A stretch of DNA of 25,532 nt, taken from assembly GCA_025936205.1 (NCBI GenBank), contig JAICTU010000058.1, positions 1-25,532 on the forward strand, read 5' to 3'. This DNA comes from Polyangiaceae bacterium (lineage in GTDB: Bacteria; Myxococcota; Polyangia; Polyangiales; Polyangiaceae). The notes under the pieces were generated by a model. It searched no databases, was not told where the DNA came from, and saw only the letters and a list, made by a program, of their open reading frames with translations. Of this stretch, positions 1 through 6,550 are shown piece after piece. Each line of letters starts with the position of its first letter. Within the stretch, counting starts at the first letter, position 1. Position numbers and translations under genes: made by a program.

Positions 1-1
1 C

Positions 2-27
2 CACCTTTAACTTCATCGTCAAAGGTG
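2..27. repeat. Short inverted repeat upstream of the first gene
   Basis: CACCTTT at 2-8 and AAAGGTG at 21-27 form a perfect 7-bp dyad around a 12-base spacer, 40 bases before the first start codon. It could be the end of a terminator of a gene left of the window, or an operator. The sequence to the left is not available, so no choice can be made. Confidence 0.3.
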
Positions 28-67
28 TCGTCTTGGTCAGCACAGCCAACTATACGAGGTCCAGCAC

Positions 68-286
68 ATGGGTGAGAACCAAAACTCCGGTAAGGGTAGC
101 GACAAGCGTAAGCAAAGCCTCTATTTCCCAGAGTCGATGCTTCAGGAGATCAAGGATGAGGCGGCACGGCTCGACCGTTCCCTGTCCTGGATCGTTCAGC
201 GCGCCTGGAAGACGGCTCGGCTCGAGATCAGGAAGATTCCCAGTGTCAACGACATTGAGGAAGAAGAGCCGATCGCCGCGAAGTGA
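68..286 (+). CDS. Small ribbon-helix-helix-like protein (TIGR04563-like)
   Basis: A 72-residue protein. After a polar N-terminus (residues 1-15) it reads KQSLYFPESMLQEIKDEAARL and then a second amphipathic helix around SLSWIVQRAWKTAR. This beta-strand, helix, helix pattern is that of CopG/Arc-type ribbon-helix-helix proteins, and this version (QSLYFPE..., SLSWIVQ.AW) resembles a small family I know from myxobacteria as TIGR04563. Such folds usually dimerise and bind DNA, so a transcription-factor role is likely, but no target is visible. The ATG at 68 has a GAGG at 56-59, eight bases upstream. The C-terminus is acidic (EEEE). It stands alone, and more than 300 bases follow before the next gene. 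The family call is from memory of the motif, not a search. Confidence 0.8.
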   Translation: MGENQNSGKGSDKRKQSLYFPESMLQEIKDEAARLDRSLSWIVQRAWKTARLEIRKIPSVNDIEEEEPIAAK

Positions 287-614
287 GCGGACCTTCGAAG
301 TAGGCGCCGTGGGCGCTCAATCAGCGGCCTCCGGCGCCTCGCTGTGTTGCCTGGTTTGGTGTTGCCTGGTTGTGGGGGCGTGCGGGTACCGCGCGCCCCC
401 GACTCGCGCGTCGGTTCCGATGTAGGTGAGGCAGCTCGAGCGGCGCAATTGCTGCGCGCGCACATCACCGGTGAGCACGGGCTGCTGGGCTCGGGTGGCG
501 ATTCGACACGACCTTGGCGGTCGCGGTATTCAGACCGGACCGCCTCGCCCGACGGGGGTGAGGCGTTTCACGTGATGGGGCGGTCGAAATTGCCCTAGGG
601 GATGAGGCGAGCTG
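287..614. other. Stretch without a convincing gene; contains a 15-bp-period duplication
   Basis: No reading frame in these 328 bases has both a credible start and family-like sequence. A 13-base word GTGTTGCCTGGTT occurs at 344-356 and again at 359-371, a duplication with a 15-base period. One short frame (about 312-425) encodes a hydrophobic run ending in a lipobox-like VGACG and then stops, so this may be the remains of a lipoprotein gene. Otherwise I see nothing here. Confidence 0.4.
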
Positions 615-1427
615 TTGTCGAGTGAGCGACGTATGAATGTAGCAGGGTGTGCCCATCCATCGGACCGCGAGCAGAGCCCGGCGGAGAGCGCCTCCGATGA
701 AGCGAGCTCGGCAGAAGGACCGCTGCCCAGGCAATTGATCGGTGAGCTGATCGGTCTCTTGGCGCACGATCTGCGCAACCCGCTCTCGGCGTTGCACAGC
801 AACCTCGGCTATCTGGATGCGGTGCTGCCGGCGGACGAGGCCGAGGCACGCGAGGCGGTCGACGATGGCGTGGTCTCCTGTGACGGCCTCTCCCACGTGA
901 TCGACAACGTGGACCTGCTGGGACAGATCCTGCGCGGAGGCCTGTCCGTGTCGCGCAGCCCGTTCTCCGTCGCTGCACTGCTGGGCGGAGCCGTCGAACG
1001 TTGCCAGCCCGCGGCGCGCAGCCACGGGTTGAAGCTGGAGCTCGATCCCAAGGCGCGACAAATGCACGTGCCCGTGGACGTCGGTCGTGAGTTGGCGGCA
1101 CGTGCGCTCACGAATCTGATCCGCAACAGCATCCAGCACGCGCCCACTTCGAGCACGGTTCAGGTCAGCGCCGCCGTGGAGGGCAACATGGTGTGCATCT
1201 ACGTGAAGGACGCTGGGTCGGCGCTCACGGACGAGTTGACCGAGAACGCCTTCACCGCGGAGGGCCAGGTCGCCGCGAAGCTGCGCGCGAACAGCCGTTA
1301 CAGCCGCGGGATGGGGCTGTATTGCGCGCGCGTGGCAGCTCAGCTGTGCGGCGCCGAGGTGCGGGTGGTACCGAGCGCCAAAGGCAACACCTTTCAGCTC
1401 TCGCTGCCGCGCGTCGAGCCGCTCTAG
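615..1427 (+). CDS. Compact soluble sensor histidine kinase
   Basis: A 270-residue protein with a full transmitter module and almost no sensor. Residues 1-38 are polar and low in complexity. A HisKA segment follows with the H-box at 50-58 (AHDLRNPLS, phospho-acceptor H51). An HATPase_c domain follows: N-box near 164-174 (LTNLIRNSIQH, N171), D-box near 198-203 (KDAGSA) and G-box near 231-235 (RGMGL). The D-box lacks the second glycine of the usual DxGxG, and the G-box is short, so the ATP lid is probably abbreviated. There is no membrane segment, so it should be cytoplasmic and take its input from a partner. No response regulator is adjacent. The start is TTG at 615, with GAGG at 604-607. An ATG at 633 is the alternative and removes six residues. 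The stop is at 1425-1427. Confidence 0.85.
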   Translation: MSSERRMNVAGCAHPSDREQSPAESASDEASSAEGPLPRQLIGELIGLLAHDLRNPLSALHSNLGYLDAVLPADEAEAREAVDDGVVSCDGLSHVIDNVDLLGQILRGGLSVSRSPFSVAALLGGAVERCQPAARSHGLKLELDPKARQMHVPVDVGRELAARALTNLIRNSIQHAPTSSTVQVSAAVEGNMVCIYVKDAGSALTDELTENAFTAEGQVAAKLRANSRYSRGMGLYCARVAAQLCGAEVRVVPSAKGNTFQLSLPRVEPL

Positions 1428-1598
1428 GCAAGGCTGGTCCCGGCGGGGCTCAGGGCTGCAAGCGCTCGAAGACGATTTTTAGGTCGACCGGTCGGTGTGC
1501 CCGCGACGGCGGTCGCCCGCGTTTGGCGGTTTTCAGCGTTTTTCAATCGGTTGCGAGACCTTCTCGGACGGGTTAGAGAGCGCGGCGTGGGCGAGCCG

Positions 1599-1838
1599 AT
1601 GCCGGACCGGGCGCGCATCGTCGCTCAGGCGCGGGCGGCGGCGCATGTTTTCGCTGCTGGAGGCGACGGTACCTCGCTGGCGCCGCCGGAAATTCGAGAA
1701 GTGACCGCCGTCTGGCAGGAGCGCCTGCGCAGCGCCGGCGAGCAACTCGACCTCGAAGGCTGGTTGCTCGGTCTTTTGACACTCGTATGTCTGCATCAGC
1801 GCGACCCCTTGCCTCCCCGCCCGGCGGTGCAACCGTAG
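1599..1838 (+). CDS. Hypothetical small protein, upstream of and touching the SlyD-like gene
   Basis: A 79-residue frame from ATG 1599. The reading can be extended back to GTG 1587 or GTG 1497, but the 1497-1590 part has poor third-position GC and is less convincing. Third positions are mostly G or C from 1599 on. The protein has two likely helices (residues 4-20 and 30-65, containing VTAVWQERLRSAGEQLDLEGWLLGLLT cut here by its turn) and a proline-rich tail. I recognise no family. Its TAG stop at 1836-1838 shares a base with a GTG start for the next gene (TAGTG), an arrangement typical of translational coupling and the main reason for believing in it. If it is not real, 1428-1837 is a 410-base gap with a T-rich run near 1476-1481. 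Confidence 0.4.
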   Translation: MPDRARIVAQARAAAHVFAAGGDGTSLAPPEIREVTAVWQERLRSAGEQLDLEGWLLGLLTLVCLHQRDPLPPRPAVQP

Positions 1839-2389
1839 TGCCCAGGTCTGTCGGACCAGAGGTGGTCGTGCAGCTCGAGTACCGGCTGTTTGACGCCGAA
1901 GGGGAACTCGTCGAGGCGCCCGGACCCGACGAACCGATGGAGTTCATCTTCGGGATGGGTCAGGCCCCGGCGGCCATCGAGCAGGCGATCGACGGTCTGC
2001 GCGAGGGGCAGAGCCGGCTCGTGCAGCTGTCGCCGGCGCAAGCTTTCGGGGCTCGCGACGAAGCCGCATTGATCAGCGTGGAGGCGAGCGAGCTGCCTGT
2101 GGGCGCCGGCCCCGGCGACGAGTTCGAGGCGGAGCGCGAAGACGGGGAGACCGTGTTCTTGCGGGTAGTGGAGCTGGAGGACGGCGTGGCTTACCTCGAC
2201 GCCAATCATCCGCTCGCCGGACAGCACGTGGCGTTGGAGCTCACCGTGCTCGGGCTGCGCGCCGCCAGTTCCGAGGAGCTGCGCGAGGCGGAGCAGGGGC
2301 TCGCCCAAGCAGATCCCGCAAATATTCCGGATGTTCTGGCGACCAGCCTGTTACGACGTGCTCGATCGAACCCCTCTGGATCGGCGTGA
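1838..2389 (+). CDS. SlyD-like FKBP-type peptidyl-prolyl cis-trans isomerase
   Basis: A protein of about 183 residues from GTG 1838. It opens with VVVQLEYRLFDAEGELVE, the first strands of an FKBP domain, followed by FGMGQAPAAIEQAIDGLREGQ, which corresponds to the SlyD region that forms part of the prolyl-isomerase site. An insert-in-flap region follows (AFGARDEAALISVEASELP onward), and the chain returns to the FKBP fold through NHPLAGQHVALELTVLGLR, a very characteristic SlyD segment. The His/Cys-rich metal-binding tail of enterobacterial SlyD is absent; the C-terminus is a short acidic helix and a basic end. It should act in the cytoplasm as a folding catalyst and chaperone. An ATG at 1787 would add 17 low-complexity residues. 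I prefer 1838 because it overlaps the upstream stop and matches where SlyD proteins normally begin. Confidence 0.85.
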   Translation: MPRSVGPEVVVQLEYRLFDAEGELVEAPGPDEPMEFIFGMGQAPAAIEQAIDGLREGQSRLVQLSPAQAFGARDEAALISVEASELPVGAGPGDEFEAEREDGETVFLRVVELEDGVAYLDANHPLAGQHVALELTVLGLRAASSEELREAEQGLAQADPANIPDVLATSLLRRARSNPSGSA

Positions 2390-2453
2390 GCACGGGTCTG
2401 GCGTCGCGTCAGCCGAGCGGATAGGTTAGGGGGGATAGTCTGGAGACATTCGC

Positions 2454-3074
2454 ATGAGCAAACCCGAGGATTTCAAGTTCGACAGCAGAGTGCGCGAGCG
2501 CCTGCTGCGTGGCCGCACCCTCTCCACTGCGGATCTGCAGCGCCATCTCGACGCGCTGCCCGATCTGGAAGGGGAATATGAGCTGTTGAACGACGCGCAG
2601 CCCGCGGTCACACCGCCGCGCGATCACGCCGAGGAGCCGCTCATGTTTGACGGCATCCGTCGCCTGCAGGCGCTGACCGAGCCCCATGCGCCGGCGCGTC
2701 CGAGCGCGTCCTCCGCGGCTTCCCCCGCGGCGGCAGCGCCCCCGCGCGAGCCGCCGGGGCGTGGCCTGGGCGCTCTCGACGTCGGCCGCGGCCCAAGCCC
2801 GGCGCTGCGCTCCGCCCTGATGGAATCGGAGATCTCCGGCGTCGGAGCGGGTGCGGTATCAGCAGCCCTCGGTGCCATGTCGGCCGAGGCCCGCACCGCA
2901 GCGGGCTTCCCGCCCGTGGTGCCCGTGCCGATCGCGCCGGCTACGCCGCCCGAAGACCCGCAGACGCCCGTGACGTTGCGCTCGCGCGCGGCTCCGGAGG
3001 GTCTCGGCGCGGAGGACGCGAGCGGTGTTGCGGATTGGGAGGCGCCCTTTCCCGATAGCGAGGACATGACGTGA
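2454..3074 (+). CDS. Hypothetical protein with Ala/Pro-rich linker, first gene of the HtrA trio
   Basis: A 206-residue protein with no signal peptide or membrane segment. Residues 1-50 are helical and charged (KFDSRVRERLLRG, STADLQRHLDALPDLE) and look like a small folded or docking unit. From about residue 55 onward it is dominated by Ala, Pro, Gly and Ser, with a short helical island near 105-135 (LRSALMESEISGVGAGAVSAALGAMSAEA). The C-terminus is acidic. I do not recognise a family. GGAG at 2442-2445 precedes the ATG. The stop TGA at 3072-3074 overlaps the GTG of the next gene by four bases (GTGA), so translation is probably coupled with the DUF1844 protein and the HtrA protease. A link to that protease is inferred from position only. 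Confidence 0.75.
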   Translation: MSKPEDFKFDSRVRERLLRGRTLSTADLQRHLDALPDLEGEYELLNDAQPAVTPPRDHAEEPLMFDGIRRLQALTEPHAPARPSASSAASPAAAAPPREPPGRGLGALDVGRGPSPALRSALMESEISGVGAGAVSAALGAMSAEARTAAGFPPVVPVPIAPATPPEDPQTPVTLRSRAAPEGLGAEDASGVADWEAPFPDSEDMT

Positions 3075-3376
3075 CTGTTCCCGGTCCCGGTGGGGGGTCT
3101 GGGCCCGAGGGAGGCGACCAGGAGCTACCGGCGATCGATTTCGCCACGTTCGTCCTGTCGCTGAGCCATAGCGCACTGGTTCATCTGGGAGACGCTCCCG
3201 ATCCTTCGGGCGGTCCCGCCAAGCCGGACGTGGCCATGGCCAAGCAGACGATCGATCTGCTGGCTGTGCTGCAGGAGAAGACCGAAGGCAACCTGACCGG
3301 AGAGGAAGAGCGCCTGCTCGATCAGGTGCTGTACGATCTGCGCATGCGCTACGTGGAGGTCGCACGCTCGGTGTGA
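3071..3376 (+). CDS. DUF1844 family protein
   Basis: A 101-residue cytoplasmic protein. Residues 1-20 are Gly/Pro-rich, then DFATFVLSLSHSALVHLGD and, near the end, AKQTIDLLAVLQEKTEGNLT with EEERLLDQVLYDLRMRYVEV. This order (DFxTFVLSLxxSAxxxLG, then xxTIDxLxxLxEKTxGNLTxxEExLLxxxLYDLRMRYV) is the DUF1844 signature. The family is widespread in Deltaproteobacteria and related phyla and its biochemical role is unknown to me. The GTG start overlaps the previous stop by four bases, and its own stop TGA (3374-3376) overlaps the GTG of the HtrA gene by four bases, so the three genes form one translational unit. The length is normal for the family. Confidence 0.9.
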   Translation: MTVPGPGGGSGPEGGDQELPAIDFATFVLSLSHSALVHLGDAPDPSGGPAKPDVAMAKQTIDLLAVLQEKTEGNLTGEEERLLDQVLYDLRMRYVEVARSV

Positions 3377-4500
3377 GCGTTCGGCTGCTCTGCTTCGTGC
3401 TCGTCGCAGCCACGGCCAGTGGCTGCGATCGCCTGCGTGAACGCTTCGCGCAGGGCCGCACGAACGAGCCGGCCCCCGTGGTGGTGACTGTACCGCGGGG
3501 GCCCGACACGGTGATCCTGCCCGGCGGGGTGCAAGCGCCGGCCAGCTTTGCCGACCTGGCCGAGCATGCGGCTCCTTCGGTGGTGTTTGTCCGCACCAAC
3601 CAGACCCATCGCTACGGGACCCGGCGCGTGCTGGGGCGAGGCCTCGGCAGCGGCTTCATCATCGACCCCGACGGCCTCATCCTCACCAATCATCACGTCG
3701 TCGAAAACGCCGCGCGCATCGACGTCGTGGTCGGCAAAGACCGCAAGCTGCGCGCCACCATCGTCGGTGCCGATCCGCCCACGGATCTGGCAGTATTGCG
3801 CATCGATGCGCGCGGCTTGCCGGCGCTGCCGCTGGGTGACTCCAACGCCCTGCGCGTCGGCGACTGGGTGCTCGCGATCGGCAACCCCTTCGGGCTCGCC
3901 AACACCGTATCGGCGGGCATCATCTCCGCCAAGGACCGCACCACCGAGGACGTGCCGGGGCTCGACCCGCGCGGCTTCTACAACTTCCTCCAGACCGACG
4001 CCAGCATCAACCCGGGCAACTCCGGGGGACCTCTGCTCGATCTGGGCGGCAACGTGGTCGGCGTGAACACCGCCATCAACGTGCAGGCGCACAAGATCGG
4101 CTACGCCATACCGATCAACATGGTGCGCGAGCTCTTGCCCAACCTGATCGGTCAGGGCCACATCGAGCGCGCCGCCATCGGCGCCGTGATCTCCTCGCTC
4201 AAGCCGGTCGACATGCCGCGCATCGGCGTAGACAGCATGAAGGGCGCGCTGGTGCGCCAGGTCACTGAAGACGGGCCCGGCGCGCGCGCGGGGCTGATCG
4301 TCGACGACGTGATCCTGGAGTTCAACGGCCGCGAGATCCCCGGGCCCTGGGCGCTGCGCTGGGCGATGAGTCTGGCCGGGGTGGGGAGCCTCGTGAAGCT
4401 GGTCGTGCGACGGCCGACGGGGCAGCTGCAGGACCTGGAAGTGAAGCTGGGAGACTCGTCGGAGCTGCCGCAGCTGCCGGAGGAAGAGCCGCAGCAGTGA
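3373..4500 (+). CDS. HtrA/Deg-type serine protease with PDZ domain, predicted lipoprotein
   Basis: A 375-residue S1C protease. Residues 1-18 form a short signal peptide ending in TASGC, so C18 is the likely lipidated residue, and the protease would be tethered in the cell envelope rather than free in the periplasm. The trypsin-like domain spans about 60-260 with the full triad: H108 (TNHHVV), D138 (TDLAVL) and S217 (GNSGGP). One PDZ domain follows at about 265-360 (VRQVTEDGPGARAGLIVDDVILEFNGREIPG). The tail is Glu/Gln-rich. A single PDZ domain recalls DegS rather than DegP, but the anchor here is lipid rather than a transmembrane helix. The expected role is proteolysis of misfolded envelope proteins or signal-triggered cleavage. 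GTG 3373 is the last gene of the overlapping trio. An inverted repeat begins 32 bases after the stop. Confidence 0.92.
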   Translation: MSVRLLCFVLVAATASGCDRLRERFAQGRTNEPAPVVVTVPRGPDTVILPGGVQAPASFADLAEHAAPSVVFVRTNQTHRYGTRRVLGRGLGSGFIIDPDGLILTNHHVVENAARIDVVVGKDRKLRATIVGADPPTDLAVLRIDARGLPALPLGDSNALRVGDWVLAIGNPFGLANTVSAGIISAKDRTTEDVPGLDPRGFYNFLQTDASINPGNSGGPLLDLGGNVVGVNTAINVQAHKIGYAIPINMVRELLPNLIGQGHIERAAIGAVISSLKPVDMPRIGVDSMKGALVRQVTEDGPGARAGLIVDDVILEFNGREIPGPWALRWAMSLAGVGSLVKLVVRRPTGQLQDLEVKLGDSSELPQLPEEEPQQ

Positions 4501-4532
4501 AGAGAGGGGTCAGGGGCATGGCTGTCGGGCCA

Positions 4533-4624
4533 GAGAATGTGAAACAGGAATGGGAATGAACGGACACGAGATTGGGCAGTTCTGAATTCTCAATTTCCAT
4601 TCCTTGTTCTCATTCCACATTCTC
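4533..4624. repeat. Long imperfect inverted repeat in a convergent intergenic gap
   Basis: GAGAATGTG at 4533-4541 is matched by CACATTCTC at 4616-4624. Inside these, the left arm AACAGGAATGGGAAT (about 4543-4557) matches the right arm ATTTCCATTCCTTGTT (about 4593-4608) with small indels. The arms are about 25-30 bases, separated by about 35 bases that contain an EcoRI-type palindrome GAATTC (4584-4589). The element is markedly AT-rich against its surroundings and built from GGAAT/GAATG words. It sits between two converging genes, so it could act as a bidirectional terminator or be a dispersed repeat. No transposase is present. Confidence 0.65.
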
Positions 4625-4746
4625 GGAGCCGGCACGGCATCGAGCGGCAGTGCGAGGGCGCTGACGGAGGAAAGGAGGCCGGGTGCAGGGATTTTGGCTC
4701 GGATCTGCGGCACACCCGACGTCTCCAGCAGTGCCCACTGACACAC

Positions 4747-6390
4747 TCATTCCTCTTCCGGCGCCGACTTGTCCAGATCCAGAATATTGGTCGCGCCGAC
4801 GTAACTCCGCGTCTCGTAGCGCGTGATCTTCCCAATCTTCTGCACGATGCCAGCCATGCGCTGCGCCTGCTCGTGAATGACCTCGGCGGCGGAGCGGTGC
4901 TCGGCGTCGGGGGGGAGCTGGCGCAGCATCAGCTCCGCATAGCCGATGACCGCGGTGAGCGGTTGGTTCAGCTCGTGCGCGGTGGTGCCTGCTAACTCCG
5001 CCAGCGCGAGGCCCTTTTCGCGCTCGCGCAGCTCTTCCTGCGCGATCTGGAGACTGGACTCCATGCGCAGCTGCTCGCGGATGTCGGTGAAGACACCGAC
5101 CGAGCCGATGGCGCGCTCGCCGTCCATGATCAGCGCCGCCGAGAGCTTGACAGGAATGGTCTCGCCGCGTGAGCCCATCATGTCGACGCGGTAGTCCTCC
5201 AGCCGCCGCGGGCCGCCGTGTTCGGGGCTGCGAATGTGCCGCATGACCTGCCGCGCGACACCGCCCGGATACAGGCGCTCGACGTTGAGCTTGCCGATCA
5301 CCTCGCTCGGCTCGTAGCCGAAGATGCGCGCCGCCGCCCGGTTGAACAGCAGCAGGCGCCCGGTCAGATCCGCGGACACGATCGCGTCCACCGAGCTGTC
5401 GATCACGCGCTCCAGAAACTCCGTGGTGCGTCGCAGCTCGACCTCGGTGGCGCGCTCCAGCGTGACGTCCCGAAACATGAACAGCACTGCGCGCTCGGCG
5501 CGCAGCACGGGGCTGAACGTCACGTTCAAGATCAGCTCGCGCGGCTCTGCCTCACCGCGCGCGGACTTCGGAATGAAGCGAATGTCGACTCCGCGCGGAT
5601 ACACGCCGGTGCGAAATCCGCGCACGATCTTGGCAGCGCGCCCGATCTCGCGACGGCCCAGAAAGCGCAGCACCCCTGCGCCGTCCAGCTCGGCGCTCGA
5701 GTACCCGCTGATCTCGCTGGCGCGCGGGTTGGAGAACAAGATGCGTCCGGCGTGATCGACCACGACCATGCCGTCGGCGGCGCTCTCGAAGAAATCCGCA
5801 TAACGCTGGAAGAACTTGATGCGGTGCTCCACCCGCGCGCGGTGCAAGCTGACCATGCGCTTTTCGTAGGAAAGCGACTCGCTCATCTGCGCGTTGCGTA
5901 GCGTCATGGCCGCCACGTTGGCAATCAACGCCAGCAGCGACAGCTGCGCCCCGCTCAGCTCAGGGCTCCGTGCCAGGATGTACAGCACGCCTTGCTGAGC
6001 GCCGTCGAAGCCAATCGGCACGATCGCCACGCAGCCGGCAGGGCCGCCCGGAGTAGGGCTGCCAGGAGTAGGGCTGTCAGCAAACGAGCTGACTTTCGTC
6101 ACCAGTGTTTCACCAGTAGACAGCACTTGCTCGATCTCGGGATGCGCCTCCAGATCGATGCCGGCATGGGACAGCGCGCTGTCGGGAGCAATGCTCGAGG
6201 CCGCCAGGTGTCCCACCGAGTCCCCCTCGCGAGCGAGAATGATCCGGCAGTCCTGTACGTCCAGGCTCTCCGTGATGCAGCGAATCACGGCCTGCAATGC
6301 TTCTCGCAGGTCCTGGCTGCTGGCCAGAAACCGCGTGAGCTCGACTAAAGCCTGCAACGGACGCTCACAATGCTTCGGCAACGATGCCAC
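4747..6390 (-). CDS. GAF-PAS-PAS-HisKA sensor protein lacking a catalytic ATPase domain
   Basis: A 547-residue cytoplasmic protein. A GAF domain covers about 15-170 (opening SSQDLREALQAVIRCITESLDV), then a short coil, PAS 1 at about 195-310 (FFESAADGMVVVDHAGRILF, ending VLFMFRDVT), PAS 2 at about 322-440 (DSSVDAIVSADLTGRLLLFN) and a HisKA dimerisation helix with AHELNQPLTAVIGY at 471-484 (H472). The sequence ends at residue 547 after the second helix (IVQKIGKITRYETR) and a short tail, with no N, D, F or G boxes. It can therefore be a phospho-acceptor or dimerisation partner but should not bind ATP itself. The linker at 106-115 is a duplicated SPTPG. The start is GTG (6388-6390). It is divergent from the DUF1015 gene. 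The stop is clean and lies 122 bases from the nearby repeat, so the short form looks normal rather than broken. Confidence 0.88.
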   Translation of the reverse strand: MASLPKHCERPLQALVELTRFLASSQDLREALQAVIRCITESLDVQDCRIILAREGDSVGHLAASSIAPDSALSHAGIDLEAHPEIEQVLSTGETLVTKVSSFADSPTPGSPTPGGPAGCVAIVPIGFDGAQQGVLYILARSPELSGAQLSLLALIANVAAMTLRNAQMSESLSYEKRMVSLHRARVEHRIKFFQRYADFFESAADGMVVVDHAGRILFSNPRASEISGYSSAELDGAGVLRFLGRREIGRAAKIVRGFRTGVYPRGVDIRFIPKSARGEAEPRELILNVTFSPVLRAERAVLFMFRDVTLERATEVELRRTTEFLERVIDSSVDAIVSADLTGRLLLFNRAAARIFGYEPSEVIGKLNVERLYPGGVARQVMRHIRSPEHGGPRRLEDYRVDMMGSRGETIPVKLSAALIMDGERAIGSVGVFTDIREQLRMESSLQIAQEELREREKGLALAELAGTTAHELNQPLTAVIGYAELMLRQLPPDAEHRSAAEVIHEQAQRMAGIVQKIGKITRYETRSYVGATNILDLDKSAPEEE

Positions 6391-6404
6391 GAAGCTGCGG
6401 CCCA

Positions 6405-6475
6405 GGCAAAGCCATGCCCGGGCCCGGCCCCCAGTCCTCGGGCGTAGGACTCCAGCTCAGCTGACGGCAAAGCCA
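6405..6475. promoter_or_regulatory. Divergent intergenic region with direct and inverted repeats
   Basis: Between the sensor gene and the DUF1015 gene, GGCAAAGCCA occurs at 6405-6414 and again at 6466-6475, 61 bases apart and in the same orientation. Between them AGTCCT (6433-6438) and AGGACT (6446-6451) form a 6-bp dyad with a 7-base centre. Such repeats in a divergent promoter region may be regulator sites, but no known consensus fits. Confidence 0.3.
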
Positions 6476-6492
6476 GAGCCCGTGACGCCCCC

Positions 6493-6520
6493 TTGTGCTC
6501 GCGCGACACAGGACTACAGT
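6493..6520 (+). promoter_or_regulatory. Possible promoter for the DUF1015 gene
   Basis: TTGTGC (6493-6498) and TACAGT (6515-6520) are separated by 16 bases and match the housekeeping -35/-10 consensus at three and four positions. A start near 6527 would give a short leader containing AAGGAG at 6539-6544. GC-rich genomes give many chance matches of this quality. Confidence 0.25.
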
Positions 6521-6550
6521 CGCCCCGAAAATCTCGCCAAGGAGCAAACC

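Noticed and set aside
1440..1485. T-run near 1476 as an intrinsic terminator after the histidine kinase
   Set aside because: No stable stem directly precedes the T-run.
6158..6550. Upstream extension of the DUF1015 reading frame
   Set aside because: It overlaps the opposite-strand GAF/PAS gene, has no family sequence, and the ATG at 6551 has a clear ribosome-binding site.
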